DNA of 64,000 nt, from NCBI RefSeq assembly GCF_011397115.1, contig NZ_AP022822.1:2274001-2338000 (forward strand). The letters are read 5' to 3'. A model generated the notes under the pieces. The model was given only the letters and a program-made list of their open reading frames with translations, was not told the origin of the DNA and made no database searches. How positions within the stretch are numbered: the stretch's first letter is position 1; each line of letters begins with the position of its first letter. Source of the stretch: Enterococcus saigonensis. Lineage in GTDB: Bacteria; Bacillota; Bacilli; Lactobacillales; Enterococcaceae. Below are positions 43,124 to 52,100 of the stretch, in pieces. Made by a program: the position numbers and the translations under genes.

Positions 43124-43366
43124 CTATTTTAAAATGTAATTCATGATCACGTAGCCAATTACCGTAGCTAAAATACCCATTAACCACGCTCGATTTGTTT
43201 TTTGATCTGATTTCAACTCGGCAATATCGTCTTTATTAGTATTCGCTAATGCATATGCTTCATTGGCTTTTTTCGCTACATCATCAAGACCTTTCGTGTT
43301 CATTTCTATAGCTGTCAGTCGCTGTAAGACCTCCCGCCATAGTTCTTCATCACTTCCATTTGGCAT
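43124..43366 (-). CDS. xhlA: Hemolysin XhlA family protein
   Basis: The 80-residue protein has an N-terminal coiled coil (WREVLQRLTAIEMNTKGLDDVAKKANEAYALA) and a C-terminal membrane helix (RAWLMGILATVIGYVIMNYILK), the plan of XhlA proteins that assist phage and PBSX lysis. It is first in the lysis cassette XhlA-holin-holin-endolysin. Confidence 0.85.
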   Translation of the reverse strand: MPNGSDEELWREVLQRLTAIEMNTKGLDDVAKKANEAYALANTNKDDIAELKSDQKTNRAWLMGILATVIGYVIMNYILK

Positions 43367-43390
43367 ATCTCACCAACTTTCCAAAATAAA

Positions 43391-43414
43391 AAGCACACTC
43401 GATTGAGTATGCTT
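43391..43414 (-). terminator. Terminator between the structural/moron genes and the lysis cassette
   Basis: AAGCATACTC and GAGTGTGCTT form the stem with a T-rich tail on the minus strand. It nearly repeats the hairpin at 62174-62195. Confidence 0.75.
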
Positions 43415-43420
43415 AATTCA

Positions 43421-43924
43421 CTACTTATCAAAATTTTCGGGTGTAAGTACTAAATAGCTGATCTTTTCAGAATCCTGAATAGTACTCATATCAAATATAT
43501 CCTCAATCTCAACATTCTGATCCAACCTCTTTAGAATTTTAATATCAATCAGTTTAATTTTTTCTTCATCGCTATAATTCAAAAAATTATGGACTAACTC
43601 TTCGATTATCACCGCAATTCTAGCGATCTCATTACTAATGTTTATTAGTTTAGAGTAATCAATGACAGAGAAACGAATGTAATTCCCTATACTACTCATT
43701 TTTAATTCAATTATTCCTGAGGAGAGGATGATTAAGTTCGTTCCCTTTATTTTTTCAATATTGATTCCTTGAAACTCCATTTCTAACTCGACTAGTTTAA
43801 TGGCTATTAGTATTTCCATGTTTAATTTTTCTGGCAACTCAAAATCTGCGCTTATAGATATTTTATTTCCTAACGGAGTATCTAGTATCTTTATCTTTTG
43901 TTCTTTCATCCCTAAAATTTCCAT
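43421..43924 (-). CDS. Hypothetical prophage protein
   Basis: I do not recognise this 167-residue protein. It is AT-rich, acidic and rich in isoleucine (SNEIARIAVIIEELVHNFL), with no signal peptide or membrane helix. AGGAGACAATGATG gives two adjacent ATG codons at 43927 and 43924; the second has better spacing. Its start overlaps the preceding small gene by about 60 bases, so the two are coupled. Position between tail and lysis genes is typical for an accessory gene. Confidence 0.6.
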   Translation of the reverse strand: MEILGMKEQKIKILDTPLGNKISISADFELPEKLNMEILIAIKLVELEMEFQGINIEKIKGTNLIILSSGIIELKMSSIGNYIRFSVIDYSKLINISNEIARIAVIIEELVHNFLNYSDEEKIKLIDIKILKRLDQNVEIEDIFDMSTIQDSEKISYLVLTPENFDK

Positions 43925-44051
43925 CATTGTCTCCTTCAGTTTTTATGACAATGATATCATCTTTAAGAAAATCAATAAATTGGTTCATTAACTTTCTTTC
44001 CTCTGTTCTATTTTCGTCAAACACTTTAGAAGATAAGTTTTCGATTTTCAC
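43863..44051 (-). CDS. Small hypothetical prophage protein
   Basis: From the GTG at 44051 this is a 62-residue, highly charged protein (MKIENLSSKVFDENRTEERK ... RDERTKDKDTRYSVRK). GGGTGGAAATTTA lies upstream. It overlaps the following gene by about 60 bases in another frame. I cannot assign a function. The long overlap makes it less certain than its neighbours. Confidence 0.5.
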   Translation of the reverse strand: MKIENLSSKVFDENRTEERKLMNQFIDFLKDDIIVIKTEGDNDGNFRDERTKDKDTRYSVRK

Positions 44052-44070
44052 TAAATTTCCACCCTGCTTT

Positions 44071-46245
44071 CTAACTAAAAAATGATAGTAAGTTAGCACC
44101 TATTTTTTCTCCCAATACTTTTCTTCCTACAGAATTGTGATGAGTTCCGTCTTGAACTGTAAAGAAATTTAGCGCATTAAATCTATTGATACCAAGTTCA
44201 TAATAATTATCTATACAAAGAACTTTGTATTCTTTTGCAATATCTTTTGTTTTTTCAACATATCCGGTTAAAGACCCTGTACCAGCATAATCCTTCGTGT
44301 CGCTGTCAGATTCTACTGATCCGTCCGGATTAAACCAAAGGCGATAGGTTGGTGTACAGATCAATATTTTAAGCTGTTTATATTTAGCCATAATTTTTTC
44401 AAGCGAATATCTTAAGGCACCTGAAAATGTGTCAGTGTTTAATGGATTTGATTCATCGTCTATTAAGTTTCCACCTGTGTAGTCATTCGTGCCATAAGCG
44501 ATGGTGATAAAGTCTACTAAATTAAAATCAATTCCCTTCAAAACACTAAGCGTGTTGTCAAAATAAGTAGGCTTGTTGTTCCATTTTTCATTGTTAACCG
44601 CTGCATCTTGCAGATTCCATTTCGTTGGATCGTCATTTTCCTTGATAATCTCATCCGCAAGTCTAAACATGCTAAACGATTGCCAAGCCTCAATTTCCTG
44701 TCCTCCAGCCATTCGACATCCGCCGAATCCGCAGTTGTAAACTACTGCACCAGTCACATTAGAGATGACATTTGAAACACTCGAAGCTCCTTGAGTATTG
44801 CCGAAAAGGGAATCTCCGAAATTGACTACCACTTTGCCTGACAGCGGTTTATTACTTGCAATTTCCCACTCGCCCCAAAGATTTCCCGTGTCGAAATGAT
44901 AGCGATAAGCTTTTTGGCTAGGGTTTTGCAGCAATGATAAAGTCTGATGGATCCATTGTCCGTTTTTCTGTACCGTCAAAAGTAAGCTACCATTAAACCC
45001 TACTGGGCCATTTGATGTGTTGCCAATTAATAGATATGTGCCGCTGTCAATCAAACTGTTTAGATCCACATCTTGAAAATTTCCTTTTGAATCAAAATCG
45101 GAACTTAGCTTCGAACGTGATATACTGCTATTTTTGATCTCGGAAGACACCCATTCCGTCACACGGCTAACCGATTGCCGAACCGTGCGAAAATATTTAA
45201 TACCGGTTGCAAATTCTGTAACATTTTGGATGATATAATCATCTGTTTTAATATTTTCTAAGATACCGGCACCTGACGAAAATGGAGAATCCGAAATGCT
45301 TGTGGCGCTGTAAAGGTAGAATCCATTTACATCTAAGACGTCTAACAGCGCCCCACTGGCGAGAAATGTTCGATAGTTAAAGCTGTTGGACAACTTCGGT
45401 GAGGTAATTGCGCCATTGGCAACATTGGTCGTATTTACTCCGCTCGGACCTACAACAGCCACGCTTCCACCGGTCATCGCGACCTTAACTTCTTGAGATA
45501 ACATGGGCATAGTGATTTGTTCGTTGCCACCTTTATCAACTTTTGTAGCTAAATTCGTCGCCATATTTGCGTTCGTCTGTGCCAAAGCTGTCTTGTCCAC
45601 TTTATCTGTTGCAAGTTGATTAACATCCGTCTTATCCGCTTTTTTTGTTTCCAATGTGTCGATATCCGTCCGAAGTGCAAACGGTTCTAGCTTATCTTCA
45701 ATTTCAGCCTTATTATAAACATCAGCGTTATTAAAAATTTCGGTTTGCTCGTCAATTCGTCGCTCTAACTCTTGCATTTTCGCAGTCGAACCAGCTTCAA
45801 ATTCGCTCCATCCTTGCCAAAAATCCTCGGTGAATTCCGTTAGGTTTGTGTCAATATCGGATACCCCCATGTTGATGTAGAAATACCCAACGTGCATCGT
45901 TTGATTGTTTAAAAAATTGATATATAGCCCGCATCGAATCTGCCCCTGATATCCTAAAAATTCACGTGGAATAACGAAAGAGACGATTCCCTTCAGAGGA
46001 TCAACAATTTCAGGAGTATAGATCAATTTTTGATTTTGGTTATTCAGTTTGACGGCAGAAAGTCGGATTTCTGTTCCGTTGGGTAAATCAAGCGGCTTGC
46101 CATCCATTAAAATATGGATCAGCTGGAGGCCGCTATTCTCATCATACGAGAAATACTGAATGTCTTTAGATTGAATAGCTTTCCCGACTGGACTGATCTC
46201 GATTGAAAATTCGTTTGTTTTAAAAATCTTGTTATCTTCGTTCAT
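44071..46245 (-). CDS. BppU-type baseplate upper protein with SGNH/GDSL hydrolase domain
   Basis: The 724-residue virion protein has an N-terminal BppU_N domain (about 1-150, NEDNKIFKTNEFSIEISPVG ... MHVGYFYINMGVSD), a helical/coiled linker with repeated KADKTDVNQLATDKVDKTAL, and a C-terminal SGNH hydrolase (about 480-724). The hydrolase shows FGDSLFGN (Ser), GFGGCRMAGG, YGTNDYTGG and DGTHHNSVG (Asp-His). Such tail esterases trim acyl groups from surface polymers during host recognition. ATG 46245 overlaps the upstream stop. Confidence 0.85.
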   Translation of the reverse strand: MNEDNKIFKTNEFSIEISPVGKAIQSKDIQYFSYDENSGLQLIHILMDGKPLDLPNGTEIRLSAVKLNNQNQKLIYTPEIVDPLKGIVSFVIPREFLGYQGQIRCGLYINFLNNQTMHVGYFYINMGVSDIDTNLTEFTEDFWQGWSEFEAGSTAKMQELERRIDEQTEIFNNADVYNKAEIEDKLEPFALRTDIDTLETKKADKTDVNQLATDKVDKTALAQTNANMATNLATKVDKGGNEQITMPMLSQEVKVAMTGGSVAVVGPSGVNTTNVANGAITSPKLSNSFNYRTFLASGALLDVLDVNGFYLYSATSISDSPFSSGAGILENIKTDDYIIQNVTEFATGIKYFRTVRQSVSRVTEWVSSEIKNSSISRSKLSSDFDSKGNFQDVDLNSLIDSGTYLLIGNTSNGPVGFNGSLLLTVQKNGQWIHQTLSLLQNPSQKAYRYHFDTGNLWGEWEIASNKPLSGKVVVNFGDSLFGNTQGASSVSNVISNVTGAVVYNCGFGGCRMAGGQEIEAWQSFSMFRLADEIIKENDDPTKWNLQDAAVNNEKWNNKPTYFDNTLSVLKGIDFNLVDFITIAYGTNDYTGGNLIDDESNPLNTDTFSGALRYSLEKIMAKYKQLKILICTPTYRLWFNPDGSVESDSDTKDYAGTGSLTGYVEKTKDIAKEYKVLCIDNYYELGINRFNALNFFTVQDGTHHNSVGRKVLGEKIGANLLSFFS

Positions 46246-47264
46246 CAAACAAACACCTGCCCACCATAAGTTTTAGATTCCATCGTGGTACCGCTGATCG
46301 AAGCACCGGCGGAACGATAAATAATTGATCCTTCTGATCGATATACTATATTGTTTTCTGTTCCTGAAACGACGTCTGAAATTCTCACGCCCGTTCCAAA
46401 AGCGCCTTTGAGCGCATAATATTGGTTTGAAACGTGGCAACGGATGATACTTCCAGAAACACATCGCTCCCATCCAAACGCTGTATAGCCATAGATATTT
46501 TTCGTGTTTTGAACCGCGCGGCATCTATCTGCAGCGCCGTACATAGCACCGTGGAAATAAATAAAACGTTTCGGTGAATTCGCTACATCTGTTTGCGTGA
46601 ATCCTCTGACCGCACAGTACATTCCACAATCAATGAATAAAACTGACCTCACAAAAACGCCGGTATCTCCGACTGAAGCATCTACTACCGAAAGGTTCGT
46701 TGCTACGATCTCAAGCTGGCCACTTGTGATATTGGAAATCACGACATCTTCTAAATACACACCAGGTTCGACATAAATATAAAATTTTGTGGTAGAAAGC
46801 AATGGCAGACTATTAATCGCCGCTTGAATCGTTTTGAACGGTTTAGACTCTGTACCGTCAGCAGTCGTGTCATTCCCTTGATCTGCAGAGACGTAGATAT
46901 CAATGACACCACCGTTACCGTCATAAAGTTCTTGAATCGTTTTTTCTAATTGGCCAATTTGTTCTGACTGATCTGTTATTAATCGGTTAACTTCAACTAG
47001 TTCTTGTTCTGTCAGCTGCTCACCGGCATTTAAACGCGCACGCAAGGTAGCATATTTTTCACCACTGGCATTCGTCCGCGCATCCACTACCTCGTTAGGA
47101 CTATCTCCCCCAGATTGCAGCACTAAATTGTCAATCCGACTATTTGTCGCTTTGTTTTTTTGATCAACTCGTGTTTCCAATCCATTTAAATAATCGACAT
47201 TGTCATTAAACGTCTTCTTCCACTCCGAGCTGATCGCGTTTTTTACTAATTTCATTAAGCCCAA
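46245..47264 (-). CDS. Tail spike-like protein with right-handed beta-helix
   Basis: The 339-residue protein has a helical N-terminal third (NDNVDYLNGLETRVDQKNKA ... QSEQIGQLEKTIQELYDG, coiled coil) and, from about 125, a pectate-lyase-like beta-helix (DIYVSADQGNDTTADGTESKPFKTIQAAINSL is the classic entry). The end consists of short repeated strands (GSIIYRSAGASISGTTMES). It probably sits on the baseplate and binds or cuts a wall polymer. The start codon is TTG, directly after the Tal stop, with AAAGGAG eight bases upstream. Confidence 0.78.
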   Translation of the reverse strand: MGLMKLVKNAISSEWKKTFNDNVDYLNGLETRVDQKNKATNSRIDNLVLQSGGDSPNEVVDARTNASGEKYATLRARLNAGEQLTEQELVEVNRLITDQSEQIGQLEKTIQELYDGNGGVIDIYVSADQGNDTTADGTESKPFKTIQAAINSLPLLSTTKFYIYVEPGVYLEDVVISNITSGQLEIVATNLSVVDASVGDTGVFVRSVLFIDCGMYCAVRGFTQTDVANSPKRFIYFHGAMYGAADRCRAVQNTKNIYGYTAFGWERCVSGSIIRCHVSNQYYALKGAFGTGVRISDVVSGTENNIVYRSEGSIIYRSAGASISGTTMESKTYGGQVFV

Positions 47265-48284
47265 CTATAACACTCCTTTCTTCTTCAGACCTGCAAGAAT
47301 ATTTGTCATTGTTTTTTTATTATTCGATAACGTGACTTCCGGCGGTTTGTTAGGTATCAGTGGGTATTTTTTCAATCCGACTACTTGAATCATCTGACAA
47401 ACATTGAGTGGCTCGTAGACAAACGTTACTTTGTCCCCGCGATTTAGATCAATCGCCCATTTGATATTCACCGTTCCCGAAATGTCCGGATAATCGTGGA
47501 TATCCCGCCTTAGTCGTGCACTCATACTGCTTGCGACAGTGAATCGATCATCGCTCACAGGATCTTGGATACGTACACCCCATTTAGCAGATTCAGGCGA
47601 GGTATATGTGATTGGACTAAAATAGTAGCTATCGTCTTCTTTCTTCTTTCCAAATCCGCGAATCTGCGTTTTCAGGCTATACGTATCGATCTCAAAGTGG
47701 ACTTCATCGGTATTAAACTTGTACCGTATCTGTTCCTGCGTTTCATTTCCGTAATAACTCCGCGGATAAAACCTTAAGTGCTTGTTATCAGGGATCACCA
47801 CTGCATCATAATCCGACAACACTTCATCGATCAGCTTCAAGTAGTTCCCACCGCCGAAATTCTCCTGTTCGATGCGGCTAAAGACACCGTTTGTATTGAT
47901 AACTTCATAGCTAAAACCTCGTGCGCCTGCCGCAAAGATATGCGATAGACATTGATTGATAGAGAAAGTCCCTGTCATCTGCTCGTATTGATAGCCATCT
48001 TGGATCGTGTAATAGACGTGTGTGGCAACCACTTCTTTAAATCGCTGTGCGCCGACTGCATAATCCTTCATTTGCTTGATGATAAATTCCTGCCCGTTCC
48101 AAAAAACAGAGCTTTCGTAGTCCACTAAGTCAAACGAATGGGCATTGTCTTTGGTTTTCATCACCAAAAAGCCGACTTCCCACGTTTCGTTTTCTTGCCA
48201 ATTTTCAAAAAAAGAGTCCCTGTCAACACCGACAAGGATCTCTTCTTTGGTTTGCTCGAAATTTGCTATTACGATATCGTTCAT
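47265..48284 (-). CDS. Tail-associated protein (Prophage_tail/Tal N-terminal type)
   Basis: The 339-residue protein matches the Prophage_tail family at the tail tip (FDLVDYESSVFWNGQEFIIKQMKD ... VVATHVYYTIQDGYQY). It is short: many Tal proteins carry a C-terminal peptidase or lysozyme domain, absent here. It lies in the standard order tape measure, Dit, Tal. AGTAGGTGATGGA precedes the ATG and overlaps the Dit stop. Confidence 0.85.
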   Translation of the reverse strand: MNDIVIANFEQTKEEILVGVDRDSFFENWQENETWEVGFLVMKTKDNAHSFDLVDYESSVFWNGQEFIIKQMKDYAVGAQRFKEVVATHVYYTIQDGYQYEQMTGTFSINQCLSHIFAAGARGFSYEVINTNGVFSRIEQENFGGGNYLKLIDEVLSDYDAVVIPDNKHLRFYPRSYYGNETQEQIRYKFNTDEVHFEIDTYSLKTQIRGFGKKKEDDSYYFSPITYTSPESAKWGVRIQDPVSDDRFTVASSMSARLRRDIHDYPDISGTVNIKWAIDLNRGDKVTFVYEPLNVCQMIQVVGLKKYPLIPNKPPEVTLSNNKKTMTNILAGLKKKGVL

Positions 48285-48292
48285 TCCATCAC

Positions 48293-49120
48293 CTACTTAT
48301 ACAGAAAACGGAAATCCCACGCTGTTTTGATACGTGAAGCGTTGGAGATTTCGATTTTGTTTTCGCCAGGAACCAATGAGATTAAGCCGTGATTTGTATC
48401 AATCCCACAGTGAATACCATTTTTTAGAGGATAGACACCATCAAGCGTTAATGTCTCGCCGCTAACGGAATTGAGTGAACCACGGTAGATAAATCGCTCA
48501 CCAGTGGTTGCGTTGAACACTGTGAGATTGCCGTCAGACATTCCTTCAATTTTGATTTTCAGGTAATTTTCTCTTGGATCAATCGTGAAATCGCCGGCAT
48601 TGAAAATCGTAAAGCGACTGGTCTGATGAGTGTATTCGTGATCCTCAGAAACTAAACCTTGTGAGAATTGCCATTCCTCACCCAAACTAAAATCAGTGAG
48701 CGTAGTTGCGAGTGATTCGGCATATCCTCGAAATACATTTAATGTTACTTTGTAATTCGCATAATTTGAAGCAATGATTTCATCTTGTAATTCGAAACTA
48801 ATAGGATTTACGAGAAACATTTTACCTGGGGCCAAATCATGATTGAGATAATATGAATATCCAGGGAAAAATAGTTGATGCAATTCTGTTTCTAAAAGTT
48901 CCCTATCGTTTTCATCATCGAAAAACAGATCAATTTCGAAAACTAGTTCAAATGGCCTAAATGAACTGTTGGCTTCACGAGAACCATTAGTCCCAGCAAA
49001 ATCTACATATTCAACTTCATACACGGGAGATTGTCTAATAATATTTTTAAAGACAATTCTCATATGTTGTTGCGGGTCAAACCATTCGCCATTTTGATTT
49101 AATTGTACTTTGTAAAACAT
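48293..49120 (-). CDS. Distal tail protein Dit
   Basis: Dit forms the hub between tail tube and baseplate. The 275-residue protein has the N-terminal ring domain (DFAGTNGSREANSSFRPFELVFEIDL and HDLAPGKMFLVNPISFE) and a C-terminal galectin-like beta domain (about 140-275, FTIFNAGDFTIDPRENYLKIKIEG). GGGAGGTAACTAAG precedes the ATG. It is just downstream of the tape measure gene. Confidence 0.88.
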   Translation of the reverse strand: MFYKVQLNQNGEWFDPQQHMRIVFKNIIRQSPVYEVEYVDFAGTNGSREANSSFRPFELVFEIDLFFDDENDRELLETELHQLFFPGYSYYLNHDLAPGKMFLVNPISFELQDEIIASNYANYKVTLNVFRGYAESLATTLTDFSLGEEWQFSQGLVSEDHEYTHQTSRFTIFNAGDFTIDPRENYLKIKIEGMSDGNLTVFNATTGERFIYRGSLNSVSGETLTLDGVYPLKNGIHCGIDTNHGLISLVPGENKIEISNASRIKTAWDFRFLYK

Positions 49121-49122
49121 TC

Positions 49123-52100
49123 TTAGTTACCTCCCATATAGTTTAGTTTCATAAACTGATTACCCAGATTTGCATCCGCAATTTCAGAGATCATTTCACT
49201 ATCTAGAATAGCCTTGGCAATATTGGGCTTTTTAACAAGCAATTCCAACAGTCGAATCATTTTGTCAAATTTCACTTCTAAATTGCTATTATCTACAATT
49301 ATTTTTGTATTTAATTCATTCATGCGCTCATTGCTAACATTCTCCAAATTACGAACCAGTGTAGAATTTTTAGGCACACCCACGCCGTCTTTATACCGCG
49401 GGACTAATTTTTTAGTTTGTCGTGCCGGAACAATTTTGGATCCTCGTCTCAAATTTGGTAAGAATACGTTACGCCCTTCCGGAATGAATGGAACGCCGCC
49501 CTTTGGTATAACTAACTCTTTGTAAGTCAAACCTTTTTGGTCGTTTACAATTGCTGGACCGCCCAAATGGTAATTTGTGCCTTTTTCAAATCCTAAAATC
49601 TTCGCTACGCCTTTACCTAAATTGGCAACTACATTTAATGTTTTAGTAATAACAGAAGGCCCTGACTTGAAATCATTAACCGCACCTATCGCTGATCTTG
49701 CGGGACCAGATGCATTATCAACTGCTCTTAAACTTTTAGAACTAGGATTATTATTTCTAAAGCGATTTAACGCTCCTCCACCTGTATTCGCAGCATTTAT
49801 TACACTACTAGAATTCCCTAGTAATTTTTTAAGAGCTGGATTGTTACCTTTGTATCGATTTAACGCCCCTTCACCTGTTTTAGCAGCATTTTGTGTGCTA
49901 GCTGATGTTCCTTGCAAAATTTTCTTTGCTGGGTTATTCGCGTGATAACTCCTTAATGATTTTTCACCAGATTTCGAAGCATTCACAACGCTACTACTAT
50001 CACCTAAAAGTTTTTTAATGTTTGGCTCTATTTTTTGATAATCTCGCAAAGATATAGTTCCGTCTTTAACTTTCGCCAAAATATCTTGGTTATTCCCCAA
50101 CATTTGTTTTATTGGCTCAGGTAATTTCCCCCACGCATTAAAGGATTCTGTGGAAGCAAATACTTTGCCCAATAAATCAGAATTATCAGCAAGCATTTTC
50201 TTTTGAGAATCTGGTAATGATTTCCATTGATTTAAAGCTTCTTCAGAATTGAGCAGTTTAGAAAGAAAGTCCGTATTGTCTGCAAGTAATTTCTTATCAG
50301 AAGCTGGAATAGTGTTCCAAACATTGAGCTTATCTTCTGAATCTATTAGTTTCCATATGACATCCGCGTTATCTGCACCAAGAATTTTGCGATCAGCTTC
50401 ATACTCGTTCCAAGCTTTTAACTCATCAATAGTGTCGTATAATGCTACTTTTGCTTCGTCTCCATTAACTGTTAAAAGTTTGTCTGACATATACATGAGG
50501 TTCCACTTGCCAGCAAGACCCATTGCAACCGCAACTTCTTCTTTGGCATTAGATTCAATATCGGCATTTTTCAACATAAATTTCAGTTGCTGCCAACCTT
50601 CGTCAGTTTTTGCCATATCCACTAAGGTTTCAGCCATGTTCGTTTTGACTTCGCCTGTTTTGGGGTCTAGCGCCAGTGCATTCCATGCCATATCTGCTTC
50701 ACTGGTACCTTTAGCAAGTAAATCTAAGTTATCTGACGATGCTTTAACGGACGTATTGACTAGAGATAACACTTCATCGGTGGTATAGCCATACGCTTTC
50801 CAAACTTCTGACAGTTGAGAAATATCTTTGCCTTGCGCTTGAAATACTTTGGCTAATCCTGTCACTAAAGTATCAGTAGATTGCTTATATTCTTTGTTTA
50901 ATTTATCCATCGACGCTTTAAGCGCCTGTGGATTTTTAGCATAGATTGTTTTTAAACTTTCTACTTGCTTCTCGTACGCTGATTTTTCGTCTTTTAACGC
51001 ATTTTGCAATGTTTCTTGCCGTTTTGACAAATCCTTGTAGTTTAGCTTAGACATATCCGCTTGATAGGCAGTTTCAATCGCTAAACGTTGTTTTTTACTA
51101 AAACCTGCTGCCTTCAACTGATCTTGACTTAATAACTTATAGTTATTCGCAATGAATTGTCGTTCTTCATTTGATAGATTGCGATTATTTTTTGATGCAT
51201 TTGTTAGTACCTGATTGATTGCATCAACTTTCTTTTGTGCTTGCTGTACTTCTGCTTTATTAACTGTTTCTTGCCATTTAATATAATTTTCAGCTTTTTT
51301 CTTTTCCGCATCGTCTGCTATATTTTCAGCAGCTTTTTTCTTGCGTTCGATTTCTTTATCTAAAACTTTTTGAATAGAATCAACAATTTCTTGATTGGCC
51401 TTTTTAGCCTTTTCAGCAGAACTAACAATTCCATCAGCGTATTCATTAACATACGTAGAAGCTTTTTCGTTTAATTCGTAAGCTTTTTTAATTACTTTAT
51501 CCTGTTCTTTAGTAACTTTCGTACCCCAACGTGCACCAGCTAATTGATTTGATTCGTACGCTTTATTCGCTGCATAAAGGGCAACACCTACAGCAGCTAC
51601 ACCGCCAACAGCAATCGCTGCGGGAACCGCGACGCCAGATAGTCCGGCTGTCAATGCCCCCACACCGGCTTTTCCACCGGCTAATCCAGCTAATTTGCCG
51701 AATAAACCAACTTTCGTTCCTGCGCCAGCTACAGCAGTACCCATTGATGTGGCAGATACAGCACCCGAAGCCATTTCAGCAGCCATAGCTGTCATAGCTT
51801 TTTTCTTCGCCATACTAGCTGTTAAATCAATAAATGATTTACCTAGCTTACCAATGCCCCCAGTTAATTTTCCCGCGATTGATAAAACCGGACCTGCTGC
51901 GGCAGCTATACCAACCCATTTAATAATATTTTGCTGTTGCTCTTTATCTAACGAGCTAAATGATTTAGCTAAATCTCCCAGACCTTTTATTAGAGGCTTG
52001 CTAGCTTGCAGTCCATCACGTAATGCATCGATAAGTGGGCCACCCAATTCAATCGCAGCATCCACAGCTTCGTTTTTTAGCATTTTTAATTTTGATTCGG

